A stretch of 32,286 bases of DNA from Paracoccaceae bacterium (GTDB taxonomy: Bacteria; Pseudomonadota; Alphaproteobacteria; Rhodobacterales; Rhodobacteraceae), in NCBI GenBank assembly GCA_024227475.1, contig JAAEUI010000500.1, positions 1 to 32,286 on the forward strand. The letters run 5' to 3'. The notes beneath the pieces were generated by a model. That model searched no databases. It saw only the letters and a list, made by a program, of their open reading frames with translations, and was not told the origin of the DNA. The translations under genes and the position numbers were made by a program. This document shows positions 23,693 to 30,904 of the stretch, one piece after another. Each line of letters starts with the position of its first letter. Within the stretch, counting starts at the first letter, position 1.

Positions 23693-24267
23693 GCGTGGCG
23701 GACAAGAACAACAGGTTGCTGTACCGGTTGGTGTCGGTTGCGACGCTTATGCTCGCACTGTCGTTTGCTGCAGTGCCGATGTACAACTGGTTTTGCCGCG
23801 TTACCGGCTTTGGCGGGCAGCCGCTGGTGTCTGCCAACGGAAGCGATGTGATTCTGGACCAGACCATAAAAATCCGCTTTGACGGTTCGTTGGAACGGGG
23901 CATGCCATGGGAGTTCCGCCCGGTTGTGCGGGAAATGGAACTGAAGATCGGTGAAACCGGGCTGGCGTTTTACGAGGCGTACAACCCTACCGACAAGCCG
24001 GTTGCGGGCTCGGCCAGCTACAATGTTTTTCCGTTCACTGCTGGTGGCTATTTCACCAAGATCGACTGTTTCTGCTTTGAAATGCAGGTGTTTCAACCTG
24101 GCGAGCGGGTGCAGATGCCGGTGACGTTCTACGTTGATCCCGAATTGGTTGACGATGCGGACGCGAAATATATCAACACCATAACCCTGTCATATACCTT
24201 TCATGTGACTGAGTTACCGAAAGATCATGTTGCGCTTGTTTCTGAGCTAACGAAACAGGTAAACTAA
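23689..24267 (+). CDS. ctaG: Cytochrome c oxidase assembly protein CtaG (Cox11)
   Basis: Copper donor for the CuB site of subunit I; a membrane-anchored periplasmic protein. 192 aa. One N-terminal helix (about 11-30) is followed by C36 in [11 protein letters not shown], and the copper-binding CFCF at 127-130 in [30 protein letters not shown] and [11 protein letters not shown] are family signatures. The ATG overlaps the upstream small gene by 4 bp. It precedes ctaE by 32 bp. Confidence 0.97.
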   Translation: MSVADKNNRLLYRLVSVATLMLALSFAAVPMYNWFCRVTGFGGQPLVSANGSDVILDQTIKIRFDGSLERGMPWEFRPVVREMELKIGETGLAFYEAYNPTDKPVAGSASYNVFPFTAGGYFTKIDCFCFEMQVFQPGERVQMPVTFYVDPELVDDADAKYINTITLSYTFHVTELPKDHVALVSELTKQVN

Positions 24268-24299
24268 AAGAAAAAGATACACTAAGGGGACGAACTGCA

Positions 24300-25103
24300 A
24301 TGGCGCGTGAAAAGAACCACGACTATCACATAATAGACCCGAGCATCTGGCCGTTTGCCGGCGCTGTCGGGGCCTTTACCATGCTGTGCGGCGCAGTCTT
24401 GTTCATGAAGGATCACAGCCTGCCATGGATAATGCTGGTTGGGCTGGTCTTGGTGCTTTACGTGATGTTCGCCTGGTGGTCTGACGTGGTGGAAGAAGCC
24501 CACGCCGGGGATCATACCAACGTGGTGGTGATCGGCCTGCGCTACGGCGTCATCATGTTCATCGTGTCCGAGGTGATGTTCTTCCTCGCCTGGTTCTGGA
24601 ACTTTTTCAAACATGCGATGTATCCGATGGGGCCGGACAGCCCGGCGATTGACGGCATCTGGCCACCTGCGGGAATTGAGACCTTCGACCCCTGGCATCT
24701 GCCCTTGATCAACACGCTGATCCTGCTGTGTTCGGGCTGTTTGGCCACTTGGGCGCACCATGCGATTGCCCATGAAAACGATCGTAACGGTCTGAAATGG
24801 GGCCTGATCGGAGCCATCGCCCTGGGTGTGTTGTTCACCGTGTTTCAGGCTTACGAGTACAGCCATGCAGCCTTTGGCTTCTCGGGCAACATCTATGGCG
24901 CGACCTTCTTTATGGCGACCGGGTTTCACGGTTTCCACGTGATCATCGGCACATTATTCCTGTCGGTCTGTCTGGTGCGCGCGCTGAACGGCCATTTCTC
25001 GCCGGAACGCCACGTCGGCTTTGAAGCCGCCGCATGGTACTGGCACTTTGTCGACGTTGTCTGGCTGTTCCTGTTCGCCGCAGTCTACATCTGGGGCGGC
25101 TGA
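24300..25103 (+). CDS. ctaE: Cytochrome c oxidase subunit III
   Basis: Seven-helix subunit of the aa3 oxidase, 267 aa, full length. [20 protein letters not shown] is the typical alphaproteobacterial N-terminus. The conserved loop [29 protein letters not shown] and [15 protein letters not shown], with the C-terminal [20 protein letters not shown], are all present, including the conserved Glu of SEVMFF. AAGGGGA lies 9 nt before the ATG. Fifth gene of the cta cluster. In many Rhodobacterales a small DUF983 gene follows; here a 119-bp non-coding gap precedes the SURF1 gene. Confidence 0.97.
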   Translation: MAREKNHDYHIIDPSIWPFAGAVGAFTMLCGAVLFMKDHSLPWIMLVGLVLVLYVMFAWWSDVVEEAHAGDHTNVVVIGLRYGVIMFIVSEVMFFLAWFWNFFKHAMYPMGPDSPAIDGIWPPAGIETFDPWHLPLINTLILLCSGCLATWAHHAIAHENDRNGLKWGLIGAIALGVLFTVFQAYEYSHAAFGFSGNIYGATFFMATGFHGFHVIIGTLFLSVCLVRALNGHFSPERHVGFEAAAWYWHFVDVVWLFLFAAVYIWGG

Positions 25104-25190
25104 GGTCGGGGACTTCCGTTCCGGAGGGCTGACACAGAATTGCAAAGGCGCGGGCTGCGAGGTTCGCGCTTTTCGCTTTGAAGGACTTCT

Positions 25191-25209
25191 GTCGGGCCGG
25201 AAACCCGAC
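25191..25209 (+). repeat. Hairpin upstream of the SURF1 start
   Basis: GTCGGG (25191-25196) pairs with CCCGAC (25204-25209) around 7 nt, ending 3 nt before the GGAG of the SURF1 gene. It could slow ribosome access or protect the downstream mRNA end. No T-run follows, so it is not a simple terminator. Confidence 0.35.
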
Positions 25210-25222
25210 TGTGGAGAAACAC

Positions 25223-25897
25223 ATGCGTCGCTACATTTTCCCCCTTGTTTTGGGTGTCGTTGGCACAGCAATTCTGCTTGGCCTTGGCACCTGGCAGGTG
25301 CAGCGGTTGCAATGGAAACGGGCAATCCTCAACGCTGTGGAAACGCGGATGCAGGTCGCGCCGGTGCGGGTGCCTGCCGATGCGAGCGAGGCGCGAGACA
25401 ATTACCTGAGCATCCTGACAACGGGACGGCTGCTGGGCGAGGAAATCCACGTTCTGAGCGGGCGCAAGTATGTCGGGGCGGGGTATCAGATAATCTCGAA
25501 ATTTGAGGCAGACGGGCGGGTGGTTCTGGTTGATCTTGGCTTTGTTCCGGAAGGGCGCAAAACCGAGGAACGTCCGCAGGGCGAGATCGAGGTAACCGGC
25601 AATCTGCTGTGGCCCAATGAAGTTGATGAAGCTTTCACCCCGGAACCGGACAGGGAAAAAAACATCTGGTTTGCCCGGGATTTGCCAGCCATGGCGCAAC
25701 ATTTGTCGTCTGATCCGGTGTTGATTGTCGCAAGCGCGGTCAGACCGATGCCCGATAACATGCCAGACCCGCAACAGGTGGCGGCGAACATCCCCAACGA
25801 CCATCTGGAATACGCGATCACATGGTTTTCTCTGGCGCTGGTCTGGATGGGGATGACAGTCTACCTGCTTTGGCGTATCAGGCAGAAAACGCTCTGA
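25223..25897 (+). CDS. SURF1 family cytochrome oxidase biogenesis protein
   Basis: Helps insert heme A into subunit I. The ATG at 25223 has GGAG 6 nt upstream and gives 224 aa; the frame is open 15 codons upstream. Topology is as in the family: an N-terminal helix (5-22, then LGTWQVQRLQWKRA), a periplasmic domain, and a C-terminal helix (TWFSLALVWMGMTVYLLW). The motifs GLGTWQxxR at the start and NDHLEYAITWFSLA at the end are diagnostic. It is 16 bp before thrC on the same strand. Confidence 0.94.
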   Translation: MRRYIFPLVLGVVGTAILLGLGTWQVQRLQWKRAILNAVETRMQVAPVRVPADASEARDNYLSILTTGRLLGEEIHVLSGRKYVGAGYQIISKFEADGRVVLVDLGFVPEGRKTEERPQGEIEVTGNLLWPNEVDEAFTPEPDREKNIWFARDLPAMAQHLSSDPVLIVASAVRPMPDNMPDPQQVAANIPNDHLEYAITWFSLALVWMGMTVYLLWRIRQKTL

Positions 25898-25913
25898 ATC
25901 ATACGGAACGGAC

Positions 25914-27308
25914 ATGAAGTACATCTCGACCCGGGGTCAGGCCCCGGAACTGACATTCGAAGAGGCGATGCTGACCGGGCTGGCGCGGGACGGTGGGCTT
26001 TATGTGCCGGAAAGCTGGCCGCAGCTGAGCCATAGGCAGATTGCGGAGTTTGCAGGCAAGTCATATGAAGAAGTAGCCTTTGAAGTGATGAAACCTTTCA
26101 TCGGTGACACCTTCACGGATGAAGAATTCTTCGGCATTATCGATCGCGCCTACAGCTCATTTGATCACGTCGCCCGTTGCCCGCTCGTGCAACTTGATAG
26201 CAATCACTTCCTGCTGGAACTGTTCCACGGCCCGACGCTGGCGTTCAAGGACGTGGCGATGCAGTTGATTGGACAGATGTTCGAAGTGGCCCTGAAACGG
26301 CGCGGTGCGAGGGTCACAATTGTTGGCGCGACGTCCGGCGACACTGGTTCAGCCGCGATTGAAGCTTTCAAGGGACTGGAAGCTGTCGACGTCTTCATTA
26401 TGTTCCCGCATGGCCGGGTGTCCGAGGTTCAGCGCCGCCAGATGACCACGCCAAGCGAAAGCAACGTCCATGCGCTGGCGGTGGACGGGGATTTTGACAC
26501 CTGTCAGGCCCTGCTGAAGGACATGTTCAACGATTTTGAGTTCCGCGATCGCGTGAAGCTTGCCGGGGTCAATTCGATCAACTGGGCGCGGGTGCTGGCG
26601 CAGGTGGTGTATTACTTCACCTCCGCAGTTTCGCTTGGTGCGCCGCACCGCAAGGTTTCCTTTACCGTTCCGACCGGTAATTTCGGCGATATCTTTGCGG
26701 GCTACGTGGCCAAGCGCATGGGCCTGCCGATTGACCGGCTGGTGACCGCCACCAACCAGAACGATATTCTGCACAGGACTGTCCAAACGGGGAAACACAT
26801 CAAAAAGGGGGTGTTCCCGTCGATCAGCCCGTCAATGGATATTCAGGTCTCGTCAAATTTCGAACGGTTGGTGTTTGACCTGTATGACAGGGAAAGCAGC
26901 GCTGTACGGCAACAGTTTGAAGCACTGAAGGACGAGGGCGGGTTTGTATTGTCGCAGGGAGCGCGGTCTCGACTGAGCGACGAATTCGATAGTGGCCGCT
27001 GTTCGGAGAGTGAAACCAGGGCGACTGTCAAAAAGATAGTTGGCATGACGAATGAAGTCTTATGCCCGCACAGCGCGACTGCCGTTAAAGTTGCCAGCGA
27101 GCAGCCGCCCGACCCGGACGTCCCGATGATATCGCTAGCCACCGCCCATCCGGCGAAGTTTCCGGCGGCGGTTGAGGCTGCCTGCGGCATCCACCCGCCC
27201 TTGCCCCCGCGCATGGCGGACCTATTTGACCGGGACGAACGGCAAACCCGGGTTGCCGGAGATTTACAGGCCATCGAGGCCATCATTCGCGAAAGGACCT
27301 GCGCTTGA
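25914..27308 (+). CDS. thrC: Threonine synthase
   Basis: PLP enzyme that turns O-phosphohomoserine into threonine, the last step of the pathway. 464 aa, the longer class with the N-terminal part YISTRGQAPELTFEEAMLTGLARDGGLYVP. The PLP lysine is K112 in HGPTLAFKDVAMQ. GATSGDTGSAAIEAFKG binds the cofactor, and FTVPTGNFGDIFAGY is the phosphate-binding glycine motif. It is joined to the M16 gene by a 4-bp overlap (TTGA). The run from cox genes through SURF1 to thrC and M16 is a usual order in Rhodobacterales. Confidence 0.97.
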   Translation: MKYISTRGQAPELTFEEAMLTGLARDGGLYVPESWPQLSHRQIAEFAGKSYEEVAFEVMKPFIGDTFTDEEFFGIIDRAYSSFDHVARCPLVQLDSNHFLLELFHGPTLAFKDVAMQLIGQMFEVALKRRGARVTIVGATSGDTGSAAIEAFKGLEAVDVFIMFPHGRVSEVQRRQMTTPSESNVHALAVDGDFDTCQALLKDMFNDFEFRDRVKLAGVNSINWARVLAQVVYYFTSAVSLGAPHRKVSFTVPTGNFGDIFAGYVAKRMGLPIDRLVTATNQNDILHRTVQTGKHIKKGVFPSISPSMDIQVSSNFERLVFDLYDRESSAVRQQFEALKDEGGFVLSQGARSRLSDEFDSGRCSESETRATVKKIVGMTNEVLCPHSATAVKVASEQPPDPDVPMISLATAHPAKFPAAVEAACGIHPPLPPRMADLFDRDERQTRVAGDLQAIEAIIRERTCA

Positions 27309-28567
27309 GCGTTCAGTTGCACACACTTCCGAACGGGTTTCGGATCGTTACCGAACATATGCCGGGGTTGAAATCAGCCTCACTGGGTATCTGGGTTGGC
27401 GCCGGCGGGCGGCACGAGCGGCCTGAGCAGAACGGCATTGCCCATTTTCTGGAACATATGGCGTTCAAGGGCACAAAACGACGGACCGCGTTGCAGATCG
27501 CCGAGGCGATTGAGGACGTGGGGGGCTATATCAACGCTTACACCAGCCGCGAGATCACCGCCTATTACGCCCGCGTTCTGGAAGACGACGTGCCGCTGGC
27601 GATGGATGTGATTTCCGATATCGTGCTGAATTCGGTGTTCGATCCGCGCGAGGTTGAGATCGAACGCGGCGTGATCCTGCAGGAGATCGGCCAGTCGCTC
27701 GATACGCCGGACGATGTGATATTTGACTGGCTGCAGGAGGTCTCATATCCGGATCAGCCGATGGGGCGAACCATCCTTGGACCGGCAGAACGGGTGCGCA
27801 GTTTTACCCGCGATGATCTGCAGCGGTTTGTGGCCCAGCATTATGTGCCCGAGCAGATGATCCTGTCGGCCGCCGGTGCCGTAGACCATGACGCCCTGGT
27901 GCGCATGGCCGAAGAGCTGTTTGGCGGACTGGAAAAACGCGCCGTTTCAGTGGTTCAGCCTGCGCTTTACACTGGCGGTGAGCACCGGGTGATCAAGGAA
28001 CTGGAGCAGGCACATTTTACCCTTGCGCTGGAAACCTGCGGCTATCTGAGTGACGATATTTACACAGGGCATATTTTTTCGGTCGCATTTGGCGGCGGTA
28101 TGTCGTCACGCCTGTTTCAGGAAGTGCGGGAAAAGCGCGGCCTATGTTATTCGATCTATGCGCAGGCCGGGGCCTATGCTGATACCGGCACGCTGACGAT
28201 ATATTCAGGCACCAGCGGTGAAGACGTGGGCGGCCTGTCGCGCATCTGCATCGACGAATTGCGCCGCGCAGCAGATGACATGGGCGACGCTGAGCTTGCC
28301 CGCGCCCGGGCTCAGATGAAGGCCGGGATGCTGATGGGGCTGGAGAGCCCGTCCGCCCGGTGCGAGCGGCTGGCGCGCATGGTGGCTATCTGGGGCCGAG
28401 TTCCGGGGCTCGATGAGGTCGTTGAAAAGATAGATGCAGTGACAACGGGCAGCGTAACTGACTATGTGCAGGGCTTGTGTGAAAAGGGCAAACCTTCGCT
28501 GGCGCTTTACGGGCCGGTTGGATCAGCGCCCGAAGTTGGCGAACTGGCAGATCGACTGGCGGCGTAG
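27305..28567 (+). CDS. M16 family zinc metallopeptidase (processing-peptidase-like)
   Basis: A 420-aa pitrilysin-fold protease close to mitochondrial processing peptidase beta. The inverted zinc motif HFLEH is at 47-51, and the third ligand Glu is E127, 76 residues after H51, exactly as in the family; E120 is also conserved. GGYINAYTSREITAYYARV and GMSSRLFQEVREKRGLCYSIYA are strong signatures. The start is a TTG at 27305 overlapping the thrC stop, supported by AAAGGA 7 nt upstream and the family-typical LHTLPNGFRIVTE. The natural substrate in bacteria is unknown. Confidence 0.92.
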   Translation: MSVQLHTLPNGFRIVTEHMPGLKSASLGIWVGAGGRHERPEQNGIAHFLEHMAFKGTKRRTALQIAEAIEDVGGYINAYTSREITAYYARVLEDDVPLAMDVISDIVLNSVFDPREVEIERGVILQEIGQSLDTPDDVIFDWLQEVSYPDQPMGRTILGPAERVRSFTRDDLQRFVAQHYVPEQMILSAAGAVDHDALVRMAEELFGGLEKRAVSVVQPALYTGGEHRVIKELEQAHFTLALETCGYLSDDIYTGHIFSVAFGGGMSSRLFQEVREKRGLCYSIYAQAGAYADTGTLTIYSGTSGEDVGGLSRICIDELRRAADDMGDAELARARAQMKAGMLMGLESPSARCERLARMVAIWGRVPGLDEVVEKIDAVTTGSVTDYVQGLCEKGKPSLALYGPVGSAPEVGELADRLAA

Positions 28568-28592
28568 GGTATCCTGAAACACTCGTTGCGCG

Positions 28593-28618
28593 GTCATTCC
28601 TGCGAAAACGGGGATGAC
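28593..28618. repeat. GTCATTCC..GGGATGAC repeat unit
   Basis: GTCATTCC (28593-28600) faces GGGATGAC (28611-28618) around TGCGAAAACG. It matches the 17885-17962 family (GTCATCCC, GCGAAAGCGGGG). It lies 26 nt after the M16 gene. Confidence 0.65.
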
Positions 28619-28946
28619 AAGCCAGCAGAACCGCCCGGCGACCGCATCTTTTCGGTGCCAGGGTTTCGGTTTCTTTACTTGCTGTAGTGTTAAAAGACGG
28701 GCCCGCCATTGCGGTTGAGTGCCAGACAGGGGGTTTAGCCCTGCACCTTCGATCTTCTGGTCTTCGGCGGTTCCTTTTCTTGAGGAACCAGTAACCACTT
28801 TTGTGCACGGGGAGGGTTGTAGCGATTCCATGTTAGGATGGGATTAACCTTACGGGCGGTGAAATGGCCAAACGCGCAACGCAAATTGCACCACCGCTTG
28901 ACCCTTCAGGTTGCATTGGGTTTTATATTGGAAGCCAGAATCCAAA

Positions 28947-28985
28947 GCTTTTGCGTTAAACCCGATCAGATTTGACGCGAAACGC
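28947..28985. repeat. Diverged GCGTTTCGCG-type palindrome
   Basis: GCTTTTGCGTTAAACC (28947-28962) and ATTTGACGCGAAACGC (28970-28985) are imperfect inverted arms around CGATCAG. In reverse it opens with GCGTTTCGCG, as the 3972-4014 hairpin does. Confidence 0.45.
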
Positions 28986-29073
28986 CCGTACAGACTTTTG
29001 ATGCCGCTGCGTTTCAGGCCTCATTTGTGTCTCAACTAAAACCCGAATCGCTTATGGGATACCCCAGCGCCAA

Positions 29074-29658
29074 ATGTTCAAACGTCGCCCAAAGGTCGTT
29101 ATCGAAGCCGAAAATGTAACATTGCGCATGCCGGTTATGGCTGATCACCTGGAATGGGTGCGGCTGCGGCGTGAGGGGCGGGACTTCCTCAAGCAATGGG
29201 AGCCAGTCTGGTCTCCGGATCATTTTTCCAAACGTGCGTTTAACAACCGGGTGTTCTGGGCCCGCAAGACCTATGAATCGGGCAAGGGGCTGCCCCTGTT
29301 CATCATCCGGCGCGAAGATCAGGTGCTGCTTGGCGCGATCACCCTGGACAATATCCGCCGCGGGCCTGCAGTGACGGGCGCGCTTGGCTACTGGATCGGC
29401 GCGGAATATGCCCGCATGGGGTATATGACCGATGCGATCAAGGCGGTGGTGCATTACTCCTTCACCCATCTTGATCTCAGCCGTCTGGAAGCCGCGACGC
29501 TGCCGGAAAACACAGCCTCGCGCGGGTTGCTGGAAAAGGCGGGGTTCAAATACGAGGGCGTGGCGCAGAGTTACCTGCAGATTGCGGGGCGGTGGAGGAC
29601 GCATGTGCTTTACGCGAACCTGCGGCATGATCGGCGAGGGAAGACTGAGGCAGGGTAG
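29074..29658 (+). CDS. RimJ/RimL-like GNAT acetyltransferase
   Basis: A 194-aa protein like the ribosomal-protein alanine N-acetyltransferase RimJ. The opening VTLRMPVMADHLEWVRLRREGRDFLKQWEP is the RimJ N-terminal pattern. LLGAITLDNIRRGPA and ALGYWIGAEYARMGYMTDAIKAV form the acetyl-CoA core. LEAATLPENTASRGLLEKAGF is the C-terminal motif. The M16 then RimJ order is common in Rhodobacterales, though here 506 bp apart. No strong Shine-Dalgarno is seen before the ATG. Acetylation of a ribosomal protein N-terminus is inferred from the family. Confidence 0.88.
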   Translation: MFKRRPKVVIEAENVTLRMPVMADHLEWVRLRREGRDFLKQWEPVWSPDHFSKRAFNNRVFWARKTYESGKGLPLFIIRREDQVLLGAITLDNIRRGPAVTGALGYWIGAEYARMGYMTDAIKAVVHYSFTHLDLSRLEAATLPENTASRGLLEKAGFKYEGVAQSYLQIAGRWRTHVLYANLRHDRRGKTEAG

Positions 29659-29696
29659 GGATGGCCGCCCGTCAAACGCCTCAATTTCTGATGATC

Positions 29697-30272
29697 CTAC
29701 TTGTAGCCGAACGCTTCCGCGGGCACGGTTTCCAACTCACCGTTCTCCGCTGCCCACTCCATAATCAGGCAACTCCCGCCTTTGCGTTGCCAGTAGAGTG
29801 CCTCAAGTTCATACCACCCGGCCTTGGGAACATGCACCTCGACAGCGCCGATCGGGTCACAGGCACGCTTCTCGTCCACCTTCGCAACCTCGCTCCCGCC
29901 AATGCTGAGCTCGAGCCCGTCATTGGAATAAACCTCCAGCGTATAAGTGCCTGGCGTGTCGAAGCGAAGATAGCCTTTGATTCGTGCTGCAACTTTGGTT
30001 TCCTGCCCGGAAGTGAGCGCGAAGGGCTCGCTATCGGAGCTCAAATAATCCAGCCCCGCCAATGGCGTGCCTGGCTCGGCCCCCATTCCAAGCGCAATAT
30101 AGGCATCGCGCAGCGACTTGACATCGTCAGGGAAGGCATATTCGACTGCCAACCCCGCGCTCACATTTTCTGGCTGCGGCTTCGCGGGTTTCAGTTTCAA
30201 CGGACGTGCTTCACCCGCGCCCGCGCAAAGCGCCACAAGCGCTGCCACCGCTGCGATCCGATACAATGTCAT
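29697..30272 (-). CDS. Secreted PA14-like domain protein
   Basis: A 191-aa protein with a Sec signal peptide (MTLYRIAAVAALVALCAGAGEA, cut near 22). A linker rich in Lys/Pro (KLKPAKPQPEN) follows. The rest resembles one PA14-type beta-barrel: VKGYLRFDTPGTYTL-like strand (here KGYLRFDTPGTYTLEVYSND), GLELSIGGSEV, AGWYELEALYWQRKGG, CLIMEW. PA14 domains bind sugars or sit in surface proteins. A Cys near the signal end (ALCAGAG) gives a weak lipobox alternative. AAGGAG lies 10 nt before the ATG. Monocistronic; convergent with the RimJ-like gene. The function is unknown. Confidence 0.7.
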   Translation of the reverse strand: MTLYRIAAVAALVALCAGAGEARPLKLKPAKPQPENVSAGLAVEYAFPDDVKSLRDAYIALGMGAEPGTPLAGLDYLSSDSEPFALTSGQETKVAARIKGYLRFDTPGTYTLEVYSNDGLELSIGGSEVAKVDEKRACDPIGAVEVHVPKAGWYELEALYWQRKGGSCLIMEWAAENGELETVPAEAFGYK

Positions 30273-30430
30273 CTGGGCTCATCTCCTTATCGTTCCGACT
30301 TCCAGCTTACCCACCCTCGCGTCCCGCGCAAGTGACCTGTAAAACCCGATGGTATTTAAGGTGATCGTGGGAAGTCGGCTTTGAGCCCGAAGCGGACTAG
30401 GAATATCAGGCAATTATGTGCTTCTGTCCC

Positions 30431-30455
30431 GAGAGCCAGAACCAATCTGGCTCTC
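30431..30455 (-). terminator. Perfect 10-bp hairpin after the DUF4242 gene
   Basis: GAGAGCCAGA (30431-30440) pairs perfectly with TCTGGCTCTC (30446-30455) around ACCAA, 13 nt beyond the DUF4242 stop on the minus strand. There is no clear T-run, but position and stability fit a terminator. Confidence 0.55.
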
Positions 30456-30468
30456 AAGAGTTCCAAAG

Positions 30469-30750
30469 CTAAGTCGCGCGATTGGCGGTGTCAGGTCCGA
30501 TTGTGTTTTTGATCTCGGTCACAAGATCGGCGGGAAAGCCGCCCTCTTTAGCGTGGCGATAGATCGCGTCGGCGTTGTCGGCCTCGTGCACACAATAGAT
30601 TTTGTCTCCCGCCACATAGCTATGGTGCCAAGTATATGGAACACCGAGGCCATCAACGACTGAGTTGGACTTGGAGGAAATGTCGCAAAGTTCGTCCGCG
30701 GTCAGCATATCGGCTCCGGGTATGTTTCTTTCAACAAGGTATTTGGGCAT
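30469..30750 (-). CDS. DUF4242 family protein (SCO4226-like)
   Basis: A 93-aa protein of the DUF4242 family, small ferredoxin-like folds; the Streptomyces member SCO4226 binds nickel. MPKYLVERNIPGADMLTADE is the usual start. WHHSYVAGDKIYCVHEADN (about 41-59) contains His and Cys residues that could hold a metal, and AIYRHAKEGGFPADLVTEI is the family C-terminus. AAGGA lies upstream of the ATG. It is transcribed away from the SARP-type regulator gene, with 154 bp between the two starts, so that regulator is the likely controller (inference). Confidence 0.82.
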   Translation of the reverse strand: MPKYLVERNIPGADMLTADELCDISSKSNSVVDGLGVPYTWHHSYVAGDKIYCVHEADNADAIYRHAKEGGFPADLVTEIKNTIGPDTANRAT

Positions 30751-30842
30751 GTCATTATCCTTGGTTAAGTTGAGGTTCCCAAGACTTGCGGCACGCGTGT
30801 GGGTGGGAACGTGGGCGTCTCAAAAAAAAATCGTTTCAGAAC

Positions 30843-30861
30843 GCACACGTTTTTGCACACG
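30843..30861 (+). promoter_or_regulatory. Heptamer direct repeat, candidate operator of the SARP-type regulator
   Basis: GCACACG (30843-30849) is repeated exactly at 30855-30861 after TTTTT, a 12-bp period. A near copy GCACGCG lies at 30791-30797, inside an 8-bp palindrome CACGCGTG. SARP-family activators are known to bind heptamer direct repeats about one helical turn apart in front of a -10 box; TAGTCT (30866-30871) or TAACGA (30871-30876) could be that box. Confidence 0.4.
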
Positions 30862-30904
30862 GTGCTAGTCTAACGATGCTCAACCAACAATAGGAGCATG
30901 GCTT

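Larger units (their letters stand above)
28568..29073. other. Non-coding, repeat-bearing stretch
   Basis: About 500 bp without a convincing gene. It holds a REP-type unit (28593-28618), a hairpin GGTTCCT/AGGAACC (28769-28775 with 28783-28789), and a diverged GCGTTTCGCG-type palindrome (28947-28985). A 102-codon minus-strand frame over 28523-28831 crosses into the M16 gene, has no start signals and looks like translated repeat. I see no tRNA or known RNA here; a small RNA or an immobile repeat element is possible. Confidence 0.5.

Noticed and set aside
28523-28831. Minus-strand frame of 102 codons after the M16 gene
   Set aside because: It overlaps the M16 gene and the REP-type unit, has no ribosome site, and reads like translated repeat.
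30898-30900. ATG as start of the regulator gene
   Set aside because: It is in a different frame that gives an Arg/Trp-rich non-protein; it is also only 1 nt from the AGGAG. The TTG at 30905 fits both frame and spacing.
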